64,000 bases of DNA from NCBI GenBank assembly GCA_025618425.1, contig CM046838.1:10961752-11025751 (forward strand). Reading direction: 5' to 3'. Under the pieces are notes generated by a model. That model was not told the origin of the DNA. It made no database searches and was given only the letters and a program-made list of their open reading frames with translations. The position numbers and the translations under genes are program-made. The DNA comes from Heliocidaris tuberculata (Eukaryota; Echinodermata; Echinoidea; Camarodonta; Echinometridae). Of the stretch, positions 11,698-23,060 are shown in pieces. Each line of letters begins with the position of its first letter. The first letter of the stretch is position 1.

Positions 11698-12580
11698 ACC
11701 TGAGGGTTTTTGGAACTTTTTTAAATTTTTACTTTATTTCAAAAGTATTTGTTCAAATTCTTTGAAACTAGGCTTCATTCTTGGTAGGGATTGTCTTCAT
11801 GTCACCCTCTTGGCAGGGATCATCCATAGGTAAGGAGGATCTAAATTAATACAGATGGGGGTACCTACCATTATAGGGGGGAGTCTTGGGGGCACCACCC
11901 CCAAGAGCACCAATAATGGCAGTAAATAGATTCATATTTGCTTCTCCTTTAAGCCCTGTTGCAAGATTGTTAGCAAAGTTGGTAGATGTCATCCTTAGAG
12001 GAAGCAGACTTCAATTTCAGAAACAGGGTACCTTGCCTCCAAGGGGGCCCAGGGGCAGCACCCCTAAGTGCCCCTATTGTGAAAATGAGATATTGTTTAA
12101 AAGGCATGGCTGGGTTCTAACCAAACTAGGTAGGAATCATCCTTTAGGCAAAGAGGATCTAAATTAATGCAATTAGGGTACCTATCCTGTAAGGAGGGAG
12201 TGGAGCTGTGACACCAAATTGACATTTTTCCTTCTTCTGTATAGCATATTGCCACATGTAGATTGTAACCAAACTAGGTAGGAATCATTCCTAGGGGAAG
12301 GAGACTTCAAGTTGTTCAAGTATAGTAGATCATTATCTTCAAAGGGTCTGATGGAGGGGCACCACCCAAAAAGTGTCCTAATGGCAGTTATTTCATTTAC
12401 ACATACTCTGCTTATTTAAAACACACAGCTGGATTTCAAATGAATTCACCATCCAATAAATCTTCCTTGAAGGGGATTTCATCAGGGTCAGCACCCCTTT
12501 TGTGCCCCTGACCTTTGAAAATTTTGCCCCGAAAATTGTGTGATGCAGGCGAGACTGCCCTGGGCATTTCCCTTGTTTTT
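11698..12580 (+). repeat. ~1.1 kb dispersed repeat, copy 1
   Basis: Collinear with 17108-18197 and 29938-31063. Shared landmarks are ACTTTATTTCAAA near the left end, several AACCAAACTAGGTAGGAATC words, and the right terminus GCAGGCGAGACTGCCCTGG followed by CATTTCCCTTGTT. It ends 30 bp before the 12610 exon. Confidence 0.9.
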
Positions 12581-12609
12581 CCTTTCTTTTCTTTTTTTTT
12601 TCATTTCAG

Positions 12610-12729
12610 ATGCTACCCCAATGTGGGACATCATGTCTCCTGAAGATGACAACGCAATGTTGGAAAAGTTTTCAGCAGAGAGTAACAAGGTTATCAGTAG
12701 GTGGTCCCTTGGAAGTGCAACAGTTGTTG
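12610..12729 (+). CDS. C2H2 zinc-finger gene, upstream coding exon
   Basis: A 120 base exon preceded by a long pyrimidine tract ending TTTCATTTCAG and followed by donor GTGAGT. It opens with two bases finishing a codon, then encodes ATPMWDIMSPEDDNAMLEKF and about 20 more residues ending ATVV plus one base. That phase joins the 18375 exon without a frameshift. I recognise no domain; the segment is mildly acidic. The Met codons at 12621 or 12633 could be starts if the preceding exon is untranslated, but the open frame also runs back into the intron, so the true start is unknown. The exon is bracketed by a repeat ending at 12580 and a MITE fragment from about 12745. Assignment to the zinc-finger gene rests on phase and position only; transcript data would settle it. 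Confidence 0.65.
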
Positions 12730-12744
12730 GTGAGTTTTCCTGTC

Positions 12745-14165
12745 TACTTGGAGACCATGATTTTAGGGGAAATCCAGCTTTAATGGCAAGAATAAATCTT
12801 GAGTACTGCCCAGAAGGAAAAAGAAAACCAGAAATTTTATTTTAGTGTATGACAAACGGGAGAGTTATCCGTAAATACAGTATTTTCCGGCTTAAAGGCC
12901 GCAACGCCGCACCCCAACTTTGACAACTCATTTTTTTTTAAATGGGGAAAAAATTACAAGCATAAGAAATCTTGCCCCCAAAGATCATACAAAGAAAAAA
13001 ACAGGCAAACTCTTTATTGTATTGACTTTTTGAAGACGACTATTCCTAGATGTCTTTGCTTTTATGTCATTAAGAATTTAAAAAGAGGAAGAGAATCTGA
13101 CAAAGCGTAGTGCTAGCAAACACATACATACACATTTTGTATAAAACTAGTACTACATGTATGGTACGTGCAGTTTCCCTACTACTTCCAAGTATGAACG
13201 GGACTATCAACCGTGAATGCAACTCGCAATTGAGGCACAATCACAAACGAAATTGGAAAGGAAATATTTCCACCACTCTAAAAAATTGTTAAGAGATATC
13301 TTATATGGGTACATATTCCATCAAAAGTTCCCTAAGTGATTCACAAAGACAGAAAAATACATACTGCATGATGCTTTCGAAGAGGAAAATGAAAACGTTA
13401 TCACAACAATTTGCATGTTGAAACATGTCCTTGCCATGACCTAGGAGGTCAATCTAATGCGCATGCCACGTGTGCTATGAAAATCCATTGTGATGACTGT
13501 CCATTCTGCATACAAAATACACACATCTCCGCGAAGGATCCTGCAAGGATACAACCGGGCTGAAATAGCGCGGAGGTGGAGAGGTGCCATCGATCTCTAC
13601 GAGGGGTGCGCTACATATTACAGAGCGCTTATTTAGTGCTGTAATAGCTCATAGTACAGAAATTACATGTACATTTGCCTCTTTGATACTACCATAAAAT
13701 AGACCAGGGAAGAAAATTCAGGTATTTTTCAAGGCTGATTTCAGCATGTTACTCAAGCTCAATCGAGCTTCATACGAGTGCTTTGTCAACCTCGGAAGAC
13801 CATACGAGGCTGTGTTTGTGATTATATTTATGAGATATTTAGTTATTAGTTCTGAATGATATATTTATGAATGAAAATATTTCAATACTAGAAGATAATT
13901 ACATCGATAGAGATAGAGCACAAGCTAACTGTAGTCCCGTCCATTCCAATACATGTGGTTTAGACCAGGGTTTTGGAGGCATTTCATTTTTGTCTGTTGT
14001 TGCCTATAGGCTGCACCCAGACTTTGCAATCATATTTTGGGTGAAAATACTGCGGCCTTTACGCCGGAAAATACGGTATATCAAAATAGACTCACCAAAT
14101 TGCCAATGGGAGGATCTCCATGTCCATATTTATTTTAACTTTCAAACATTCATGACTTTCTGATT
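12745..14165. mobile_element. MITE fragment (AATCCAACCTTGG family) split by another element
   Basis: 12745-12875 and 14080-14165 together match a contiguous part of the MITE copies at 47085-47674 and 58663-59152. Landmarks are TTGAGTACTGCCC, GGGAGAGTT and ACTCACCAAATTGCC. The interval between them is the inserted element at 12876-14079. Both MITE ends are missing or diverged. Confidence 0.65.
12876..14079. mobile_element. DNA element with GTATTTTCCGGC terminal inverted repeats
   Basis: Left end ATACAGTATTTTCCGGCTTA, continuing AAGGCCGCA. Right end TGCGGCCTTTACGCCGGAAA, continuing ATACGGTAT. The inverted repeat is about 28 bp with a few mismatches. About 1.2 kb long, without a long ORF, so non-autonomous. 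It sits inside an older MITE, and related intact copies near 47470 give the empty-site context. Confidence 0.75.
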
Positions 14166-14186
14166 TTTATGCCTCTGCCCACCAAA

Positions 14187-14491
14187 GGTGGTGCAGCAGG
14201 CATTATGTTTTGGGGTTGTCCGTCCGTCCATCCGTTCCGCTTTCTCATTCTCACGATATTTCAAGAACCATTTGAGGTATGAACTTAAAACATGGTGCTA
14301 GTTACATGTATCCCCTCGCCGACTAAGTCGGAGGGGGATATAATGTAGTAACGCTGCAGTCCTTCCGTCCGTCCTTCTGTCCTTCACTCCATAACAAATC
14401 TTGTGAACACTGGTTTCTGTTCGATAACTTCGTAATGTTTGACGGATTTTAATGAAATTTAATATGAAGGTAGTATCAAAGTACAGCCTAA
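14187..14491. repeat. GTCCGTCC-type repeat fragment, left part
   Basis: Contains TTTTGGGGTTGTCCGTCCGT followed by TTTCAAGAACCATTTGAGG, as in the tandem region at 22255-23040. A second start, CCCCTCGCCGACTAAGTCGG, begins near 14312. Its continuation is found after the 14492-16022 insertion. Confidence 0.7.
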
Positions 14492-16022
14492 CAGTCAGTC
14501 CGCAGCCTGTGCGAAAAGCGCTTCTTTTGCGGAACTCGTATTCATGGCGGAGCGATGAATATGAATATTCATGAGCAGAAGGGTATGGTAGAAAACTGCC
14601 AATTACTTCGCTGTTTCTGAATTCTGAACTGATTTTTACGATTTTTTTCACAAATGAAAGAGGAATAATAATTCTACCAATTTCCACTTCAAACTTAGCA
14701 GTTTGACTTAGAAGACTTTTTAAAATCAATAGACCATTTATGAGTGAAAATGAATGGGTGAAAAAATATAGGGCACATATCTTGCTGCAAGAAATTTCTT
14801 AGATCATTAGAATTGTGAAAGAGTACTCTTTCAGAACTGACCCAAAAACTGAGGATTTAGCTTTTATACCAGTCAGGAGTTTGGCAAATTCAAGCACGGT
14901 ACAGATTATTTTCCATCCAAAATAAGATCGTGCCGAATGACGAAACATGATTGGTCCGCTCACCATGCACGTCACACAAAGCGTCGTCTGCTAGATACAA
15001 CCGAACAAATTTAGTACATGTACTATCATGTCCATCCACTCATACACGTACACCATGGATATGCTAAATCCATGCGTACACACATACGTATGACCTAGTA
15101 CAACCAGAGTCTAGCACAGCCCATTTGTAAACTTATTTGATACACATTTACAACTTTGTACATGTAAAGTACAATAGTGTACCCGTAGCCCTGGTCCGGC
15201 ATTGCTGTTCCTGTCTGTGTGTATTAGCGGTGATTATTCCCCGATATTTCATTTATAAGGAAAGAGAATTTTATTTTTTTTTAACTTCATTTTCATCTTG
15301 GAAACCCAAATTTTGTCGGAGGTAAACTTAAATAGACCTGAAATCAGGTTAGTTGGCCAATGTTGATAAATTATATCCTCCTTACATTGATTTTGGTGTA
15401 CCTTTTACACTGTTGCAGCAATGAATATTCGACCGGACTGAAGTCACTAACCACAGCAGCGACTGGGTGCATGCCACCCCGTTACACCCGGGGTAGCGTA
15501 GCGGACGTTCACCCCCTCAGTGGCTCTCACGGGGTATTTTGTGCGGAAAATGGTTGAAATAAAACCATATTTTCTTCGACAAATACATTTTGCTGCAAAA
15601 TTGTTTTGAGTTCATTGTCTGCGGCAACAATCCAACTCAGCGATCATCTACATCACTTACAATTGTAGATTTTAAAAATCTATACCAGTCAGGAGTTCGG
15701 AGGAAGCAAATAAAGGCTAAAATTGCTCCCCCAAAAGTCAGAAATTTCATCATTTTTAGACAGGAAAAAAGATATCCAAATCCGAACGAATATAGTCATG
15801 TTATATACCAAAATGAAGAGCAAAATGTCACGGAGAAGGACCTCTACCATAGCCCATCAATTTCTGCATTGTTTTCGATTGAGAGATACCTTCTTAACCC
15901 CTTGCAAATATCTCGCCAAATCTCACGATATCTCGTTTCACGAGACTCAATATCCAGTGAAGAGGAAATCTCCACAAGAATCGGCATTTTGGCTCATTAA
16001 CGCACGGGCTGCGGACTGACTG
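14492..16022. mobile_element. 1.53 kb DNA element with CAGTCAGTCCGCAGCC ends and CTAA duplication
   Basis: The ends are a 22 bp inverted pair, CAGTCAGTCCGCAGCC(T/C)GTG plus two bases. CTAA flanks both sides (14488-14491 and 16023-16026). A related uninterrupted sequence at about 16180-16205 (CAGCCTAAGTTCGATTTCGG) shows the empty site. Inside, CCAGTCAGGAGTT(T/C)GG is repeated directly near 14871 and 15685. The short overlapping ORFs at 15590-16019 show no transposase motif. The 4 bp duplication is reminiscent of piggyBac (TTAA), but the superfamily is not established. Confidence 0.85.
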
Positions 16023-16026
16023 CTAA

Positions 16027-16310
16027 GTTCAATTTCGGAGTATGTAGGTCAAAGATCAAAGATCATAGCTCATTAAATATGCGCTAATTTTGTACATCCG
16101 AAAATGTGCTTTCCATTCGATAACTTTAGTAATGTTTGAAGGATTTTAATGAAATTTGATATGAAGGTACATGGTATCAAAAGACAGCCTAAGTTCGATT
16201 TCGGAGTATGTAGATCAAAGGTCATTAAATTTGCGAAAATAGCTAATTATGTATCCGAAAATGTGGTTTCCTTTCGATAACTTTAGTAGCTTGCTTGGTA
16301 TCTGTGCAAT
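16027..16310. repeat. Repeat continuation, two tandem units
   Basis: Two units of about 170 bp beginning AAGTTC(A/G)ATTTCGGAGTATG at 16023 and 16190, each with GAAAATGTG and TCGATAACTTTAGTA. This is the right-hand continuation of the repeat broken at 14491. Confidence 0.7.
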
Positions 16311-16634
16311 TAACACATGAATAGTACATTTCAGCCTGGCAGTCACATACCACAGATACCTGAAAAGCTCTTCTATTATGCCTTGTCAAACAGGTGAAGA
16401 TGGACAATGGGTGTGTTTACACAATCCTGACAATATGTTTTGGCTACTTTTGAGAAAGCAATACATTTTTTACAATTTCATAACTTATTAATCAAAAGAC
16501 CAATTAACTCCAAATTGCACCCCAAGAGGATTATTATACTCAAAATTATGTTACGAAAATTTAAAGTCAATTGAATAATACACTTTTGAATTATCATAGT
16601 CAGAAGGTAAGAAAATGTTTTTTCTTTACATACA

Positions 16635-16965
16635 GAGCATTTTGGGGGGCAAAGTGTTGTCAAAGGGCACTTTGGGGTTTTCATTTCAGAGGGTCTAACA
16701 CCCCCTTCCTGGTGGAGAATTTTGTCAGTTTTTATATTTTTGGAATGTACATCCTGGATCCAAAGCTCTTCCTTCTGACAAAATTTGGTCCCCGGGCTTC
16801 AAGGGGAAAAATTTACCCCAATTTTTAGGGGCTGTCTGACACCCCATCCCGACGGATATTTTTGTCAGTTTTTTGTGTTTTGTAATGTCCAGTCATACTA
16901 CTTCCTACTGACAAAGTTTGGTGCATGGGGAAGATGGGGTGAAATCGACCCGACTTTGGGGTCTC
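16635..16965. repeat. Two ~160 bp tandem units
   Basis: Both units contain TTTTTGTCAGTTTTT-like words, a TGGAATGTACATCC/TGTAATGTCCAGTC segment and ACTGACAAA(A/G)TTTGG. The ORFs at 16571-17084 arise from this repetition and resemble no known protein. Confidence 0.65.
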
Positions 16966-17107
16966 TTTTGGGGGCTCTGGGGGCTAAACCCGGCAGCTAC
17001 GGTCAGGCTGACAACCTTTTTGTCAATGACTTAGATGGCCTAAGTAACTTTACGGGGTCAAATCTTATGGGTAAAATGGGGTGACTATTTCGGGACAGGC
17101 TCCCAGA

Positions 17108-18051
17108 CTATGAGGTTAAGTTTTTGAATTTTACTTTATTTCAAATGTATTTGTATCAAATTCTTTAAAACTTGGCTTCTTTCTTGGTAGGGATTGTCTT
17201 TATGTCAACCTCTTTCAGGTTTCAAGTGACTACCCAGATATTATGTTTTCATCACATTGAAGGTCACCTACTGACAGTTTAACTCGGTTAAGTCGTAAAA
17301 TTTAGTTAGTACAATACTGTAGTATATATATGTACATGTATTGTACACTTGCATTTGACTTCTCAAAACTTTGCTGGTGGTGGATTTCAACCAAAGTTGG
17401 CAGGGATCATCCTTAGGCAAGAGGTTCTAAATTAATACAGATGGGGTACCTACCAATAAAGGGGGGGGGGTAAAGTCTTGGGGGTGGTGCCCCCAAGAAC
17501 ACGTATAATGGCCATAATTAGATTCTTTTTTGCTTCTTCTTCTTTAAACCCTGTTGCAAGATTGTAAGCAAAGTTGGTAGGTATCATTCGTAGAGGAAGT
17601 TGCCCCCAAAGGGGCTCAGGGGCAGCACCCTTAAAGTGCCCCTATTGTGAAAATGAGATAATTTTTGACTGCATGGCTGGGTTCTAATCAAACTACATGT
17701 AGGTAAGAATCATCCTTTGGCTTTGGCCCCCAAGAGCCTGTGACACCAAATTGACATTTTTCTTTCATCTGTAACACCTATTGCTACATGTCGAATGTAA
17801 CCAAACTAGGTAGCAATCATTTTTAGGGGAAGGAGACTTAAAATTGTTCAGGTATAGTAGATCATTATCTTCAAGGGGTCTGATGGAGGGGCAGCACCCC
17901 AAAAGTGTCCCAATGGCAATTATTTTATGTACACATACATGTACTGTATTCTGCTTCTCTAAAAGACACAGCTTGATTTCAAATGAACCTCACCATCCAA
18001 TAAATGTTAGTTGAAGGGGGTTTGAATTATACAAATGGGGTACCTGGCCCA

Positions 18052-18085
<34 letters not shown>

Positions 18086-18197
18086 CTCAGGGGCAGGACT
18101 CCTTAAGTGCCCCAACCTTTGATTTTCACTAAGTGAAAATTTTGGCCCGATAATTGGGCAATGCAGGCGAGACTGCCCTGGACATTTCCCTTGTTAT
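17108..18197 (+). repeat. ~1.1 kb dispersed repeat, copy 2
   Basis: Same landmarks and order as copies 1 and 3, ending CAGGCGAGACTGCCCTGG and CATTTCCCTTGTT. It contains a run of about 30 G at 18055-18086. It ends about 180 bp before the 18375 exon. Confidence 0.9.
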
Positions 18198-18374
18198 TGA
18201 TATTCACTGTATATCCATTTATACTGTACATGTAGATGTATGTACTATTTCTCCATTTTTAGATTGATTTATGCACCCTCCTGCCACTTACATGTACATG
18301 TAGATACATGTATTTACTTGAAAATTGCAGTTACCTCTGATAGATATCATATCATGATCTTTTTCCCTGCGCAG

Positions 18375-18467
18375 AAAAAGATGCAGCAGTTTCATTTCTG
18401 GTGCAGCTTGGAGCAGTACAAATCACCATTCAGCCTGACTCTCAACAGGTTGCTTCTCAGAAACAAG
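18375..18467 (+). CDS. C2H2 zinc-finger gene, middle coding exon
   Basis: A 93 base exon with acceptor TTTTTCCCTGCGCAG and donor GTTAGT. It enters in phase 1 (G from the 12610 exon plus AA gives Glu) and encodes KDAAVSFLVQLGAVQITIQP and eleven further residues ending QKQ. It leaves in phase 1, so that G plus TA of the 25111 exon gives Val. The entry and exit phases match both neighbouring exons exactly. No domain recognised; the segment is hydrophobic at first and Gln-rich at the end. The gene assignment is inferred from phase and order; a chance ORF is possible but unlikely given both splice sites. Confidence 0.65.
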
Positions 18468-19367
18468 GTTAGTTCATAAGAAGAAAGGAGAGCTACATGT
18501 ATACCTTTGAACAATTCACATTTCCTCAAATTGATAATTTTAAAGTGTGTTATGAAGCATCTCTCTTGAAAGCAGAACAGTATTCATTTTGTATACCTGT
18601 AAAAGTTTATTTTGTATTGAAATCAACATAGATCAAGAGAATTAGAGAAACCTGTTGATATTTTAAAAGATCAGTGCAAATATTAGAATTGGTAATTTTT
18701 TGTTTTCAGTATCATCAAGGATGTCTTCATTGGTCTTTGTAGGGGAACATGTGCGTCATTCACTGCTTGAAGGGGCCCCAATTTAAGTTTAAGTGCATAA
18801 AAAAAGTGATTTTCATGTATTATATTTTGTAATACACAATAGGACTTACATGTATAGTCAGGCAGTATAGTGAAATAATTGTGCATTTTGCGATAAAAGC
18901 ACCAAATTTGGCACACAGGTAGATGCATGTGTTATTAGCAGAATTTTGGCCACCTAAAATTGGCCTCCCTTTGGGCCCATTGGGCCCATTTTTTTAAAAT
19001 ATGGCTGCAACTCGGGTACATTTTTCACTTACTAAGGGAAATCAATTTTCAAGTCGGTGTAATCAGATCTATCGCATTGAAATGTAAAACTTTCAGGTCG
19101 TCCAAATCTATAAAAATGTGTTTTAGGTGCCCATTTATTTTTAAATAAAGGCCTACATGTAAATGCATTGACTGAAATAACTGTAAGACACTGAATCTTA
19201 CAGCACCAGATTTGGCACACCGGTAGTTGGATATGTTATAAGCAAAATTGGATATTTGGCCACCTAGATTTTGACCCTGAGGCCAGCTATGCCCATTTTT
19301 TTTATGCCTGCAACTCGGGCACATGCTCCACTCAGGGTGAGATATCACTTTCTATGTAGATGTAATC

Positions 19368-19795
19368 CGGGGGGGGGGCACTCAAAATATTAGACAGATG
19401 GGTATGTGCCGCTTTGACGACCACCTTTTTCAACAGCTGATCGCAGTTCTCAAGATACCTGATTTCTTTTAACTGCTGTTCCGAAGACCTTTGGAAACGC
19501 AATGCCCCGTAATACATGCTCTAATCTGTTCCTTAACTTTAAGTTAAAATGTCGCTCGCTCCGAAGCCCGCCTGGCGTCCATGCCACAGAACTTCAGTGG
19601 TCCATGCATTTATGCGCTCTGCTTGTCCGTTCCTAAGATCTTTTTAGATTTTTATGTGCAGTTCTCAAGACCCTATTTTTTGCTCAGCAAGCCAGTTCCC
19701 TAGACCCTCTTTTAACACTTTGAAGAGTAGTGCCATAGCTCTGTAGACCCTATATTTTGACCTACCCAGCAGTGCCCCCCCCCCCCCCCCTCCGG
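19368..19795. mobile_element. G/C-run-terminated element, copy 1, 9 bp target duplication
   Basis: Starts CGGGGGGGGGGCACTC and ends AGTGC, a long C run, then TCCGG. GATGTAATC flanks both ends (19359-19367 and 19796-19804). The interior has degenerate repeats of a CTAGACCCT-like word and GTGCCGCTTTGA. Same family as 32428-32950. The 9 bp duplication is typical of Mutator-like elements; no transposase is present. Confidence 0.85.
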
Positions 19796-20165
19796 GATGT
19801 AATCAGATATCTTACATTAAAATCTGAAACTTTCAGGTCCCCAAATCCATTAAAATGTGTTTTGTGGGTCCTTTTTTAAAAAGGGGGTCCCCAAGTGCAT
19901 GGATTAAAACAATGGTAAGACACCAAATCTTACACCACCAAATTTGGCACACAGGTAGATGCATATTAACAAAACTGGATAATTGGCCACATAGAATTCA
20001 GCCTCTGAGGCCACTTGGGTACATGTCCTACTCAACTGAGGGATATCAGTTTTCATGTAAGTGTAATCTGATATCAAAATTGAAATTTAAACCTTTCAGG
20101 TTCCCAAAAATCTGTTAACTTTCGGGTCCCCATTTTTTTAAAAAGGCAGAAAACATTGATTTTAA

Positions 20166-20830
20166 CATTAGTAAGACACCCAATCTTACATACATGTATG
20201 TATGAAATTCTTATTAAAAAAGTTATAAACCTCATTTAAGGTCATTGAAGAGCACTGAGTTTACAGTTACTCATGAATTATATCAAACTGTGGTCAGGCT
20301 ATTACCATCTGCTATGAAATTGACAAATTTTGTGGCACAGGTGCCTACTTTGACAAAAGGGTCCAAATTACACAAGTTTAAAATGAAGATTTGTAGAATG
20401 TCTGTCTTAACTATTAAGTAAAAGGTGTCCTTTTTCGTGTGAATTATTTACAAATGTGCAGTCTTTTAATTCTTTAAGGCCTCGAAAGTTGCTTTCTGGA
20501 TGCCCATTTGTATTTAGTTTTTTTAAATAGAGGCCTATTTTATTTTATTTTGTAGGTTCCGGGTTCAAAACTAAGTCGACACTCTAGTTCCCTTTGATAA
20601 GACATTAATCCTCATTAACAAGTCCCTCGAATAGGACTTGAAGCGGTAGGTCTTCTATTTGCTTCTTACAAGCATGCACATGCTTTCTTAGCAGTCGGGT
20701 AAAAATCCTGTCGATCAAACAATACAGTTCATGCATACATGTAAGTGTCTACTCAATGTCTTTCAACGTCTTTCAATGTCTTTCAGTGACAAACATGTAA
20801 TGCAGATTTATCATAATGGCCCATTACACT
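20166..20830. other. No gene seen; possible SINE-like segment
   Basis: Bases about 20560-20720 contain GGTTCCGGGTTCAAAA, ATTAATCCTCATTAACAAG and TAGGACTTGAAGCGGTAGG. Part of this reappears near 33961 (TAGGACTTGATGCAGTAAG). The first word loosely resembles a tRNA-like box B. Not classified further. Confidence 0.35.
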
Positions 20831-21299
20831 AAATTTGGGCACCTTAACCAATATTTCTGAGTTCAATGGGCCAAGAAAATTTAGATATTCATTCTCCTTA
20901 GCTTATGACAAGAAATGTACATTGCTTGATTTGTCCGATAATACCCATTCTGTGAATTTTATAGACACGGGGCCAATATATCACACATGGGCACCTAAAC
21001 CACATTTTATGATTCATTTAGGCCTTGGAATTTTAGATATGATTAGAAAAAAGTATATTGAACCTAAATTTGATCTGTATATCAATTTTGGACCAAGCAT
21101 ACATGTAGGAAAAATGCTCTGTGATGGTCATTTTGAAAAATTGGGCGCAATGAGCCGCAGGGGCCAAATTTTAGGTGGCCAAATAGTTAATATTGTTTTT
21201 AACATATTCCTTTACCCATGTGCTAAATTTGATGCTTTTATCGCAAAATCCACAATCGGGGTAAAAAATGACGCTATGCCGCCTGACTATTAAGGATGA

Positions 21300-22250
21300 T
21301 AGTCTGGATTATATTTTTTAGCCAGTGTGTCCGGAGTTTAAAGGGGAAGTCCACCCTGACATCAGGATGAAAGAAAGAAAGTCGTTAACCCTTACTGTAC
21401 TGAGGTATTCAAACTCCTCTCTGACTGGCGGGAGGGGGCCTCAAGATGCACCCGCCCCCCTTCAGATCTTAGCCGCGACATGACCGATCGCTGCGAAATT
21501 TTGCACACTTTCCTCAAGAAAATCGCATAAAGAACACAAATCCAGCATTATTTTTATGTAAATATTCATTTTTTCATTTGATAATATACAGGGGAAACTT
21601 GATGTAACGAGGTTGTCAGGACCGAAGGATTTTCCTTGTTTTAGCCATTTTCTTGTTATGTCAGAATATACATAAAAATGCACTTATGGGACTAGATTCT
21701 ACATGTACACTAATAATTTATCTAGTTCTGCTGCTGCTACCACTTATATACTTATTTGAAAGCTTTGAAGGTATTAAAGGGTCTCTGAGGTCAAAAAAAA
21801 TAATTTGTATACAGTTAGAATGTATAAAATTAACCCCAAATAACTTTACCCGGCATTCTACAGGTTAACGGTTAAGGAGTTTGAAGAAAATAAGGACAGC
21901 GTGAACGATTGACGCGCAAAACTCAACTCGAGTTGAGTTCCGCAGTTTTCTATGCGTGTGCATTTTTTTTATGCGTGCAGTTCGGCGAACGCCAAGACGC
22001 GATAGTGGCATTATCGCGATCGCATTATCGCTTTGTTGTCTGCTATGTGCAGCGCCGGGGCTTACAAGGACTCGAAAAGTGATTTGGGGCGGAACTTACG
22101 GATACTATTCAACCCTAATGAAACAACAAATGAATGAAGGATACAACGCAAAATGTTTTTATCGAATTGGAAAGTGATTTGGCGTGTAACTTATATGGAT
22201 AATCTACATGTACAACCCAAATAAAACAACAAATGAAATACAACGGAGAA
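21300..22250. other. No gene seen; MITE start at 21338
   Basis: AAAGGGGAAGTCCACCCTGA near 21339 resembles the left end of the MITE at 61359, but no matching right end follows. The rest, including a CpG-containing stretch near 21940-22080, has no credible exon. Confidence 0.45.
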
Positions 22251-22254
22251 TGTT

Positions 22255-23060
22255 GTGGTGCCGGAGGCATTACGTTTTGGGGTTGTCCGTCCGTCCGTCC
22301 GTCCGTCCCACTTTCTTGTGCTAGTGATAACTCAAGAACCACATGAGGTATGAACTTAAACTTGGTGCTAGTATGTATCACCATGGGAAGATGATTTGAG
22401 TAGATTTTGGGGTACGTACATGTATTTCAAAGGTCAAGGTCACAGAGGCCACTCTCAGAAATTTCAGGTGTTAGCCTCATTCTAACGATAACTCAAGAAC
22501 CATTTGAGATATGAACTTCAAACTTAGTGCGAGTATGTATCACCATAGGAAGAAAATCTGATTAGATTTTGGGGTATGTAGGTCAAAGGTCAAGGTCACA
22601 GAGGCCAATTTCTGAAATTTCAGGTGTTAGCCTCGTTCTCGCGATAACTCAAGAACCATTTGAGCTATGAACTTCAATCTTGGCGATTATATGTATCACC
22701 ATAGGAAAAGGATCTGATTAGATATTGGGGTATGTAGATCAAAGGTCACAGGTCAGTTTCTGAAATTTCAGGTTTTAGCCTTGTATGAACTTCAAACTGG
22801 GTACTAGTATGTATCACCATAGAAAGACGATCTGGTTAGATTTTGGGATACGTACGTCAAAGGTCATAGAGGTCATATGATATATCTCAAGAATCATTTG
22901 ATCTATTAACTTCAAACTTGGATTTAGTATGCATCACCATGATGAGATGAACTGATTAGACTTTTGTTCACGTAGGTCAAAGGTGACAAGTCATAGAGGT
23001 CATTATACAGGTGTCTGTGAAATTGAAGTTTCAATTATAATGAGTCATATATCATTTTAA
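22255..23060. repeat. GTCCGTCC repeat with ~157 bp tandem units
   Basis: Begins GGTGCCGGAGGCATTACG and GTCCGTCC runs, then at least four units marked by AACTCAAGAACCA near 22331, 22489 and 22645 and a diverged unit near 22893. Each unit carries TATGAACTTCAAACT, GTATGTATCACCAT and TCAAAGGTCA. Further diverged units run to about 23760. The ORFs here follow the repetition and are not genes. Confidence 0.8.

Larger units (their letters stand above)
18857..21291. mobile_element. DNA element with TAGTCAGGC ends and internal inverted tandem units
   Basis: The left end TAGTCAGGCAGTATAG and right end GCCTGACTA are inverted, and similarity continues inwards through TTTTGCGATAAAAGCA. About 300 bp units, with words like TTTGGCACAC and CTTTCAGGT, repeat from about 18900 to 20165. 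A related unit lies in reverse orientation at 20830-21290, where AATTTTAGGTGGCCAAA is the complement of the left-side motif. The ORF at 20835-21293 lies in this reversed unit and has no recognisable domain. It is interrupted by the element at 19368-19795. Confidence 0.75.

Noticed and set aside
12540..12609. ATG at 12540 giving a signal-peptide-like N-terminus to the 12610 exon
   Set aside because: The hydrophobic stretch is the translated end of a repeat and a pyrimidine tract ending in an acceptor site, not a secretory signal.
14298..14729. 143-residue open frame on the - strand
   Set aside because: It spans the junction of a repeat and an inserted element; a product of chance.
20835..21293. 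152-residue open frame
   Set aside because: It is the reversed copy of a tandem unit in a DNA element, and related units on the left side are not open in that frame.
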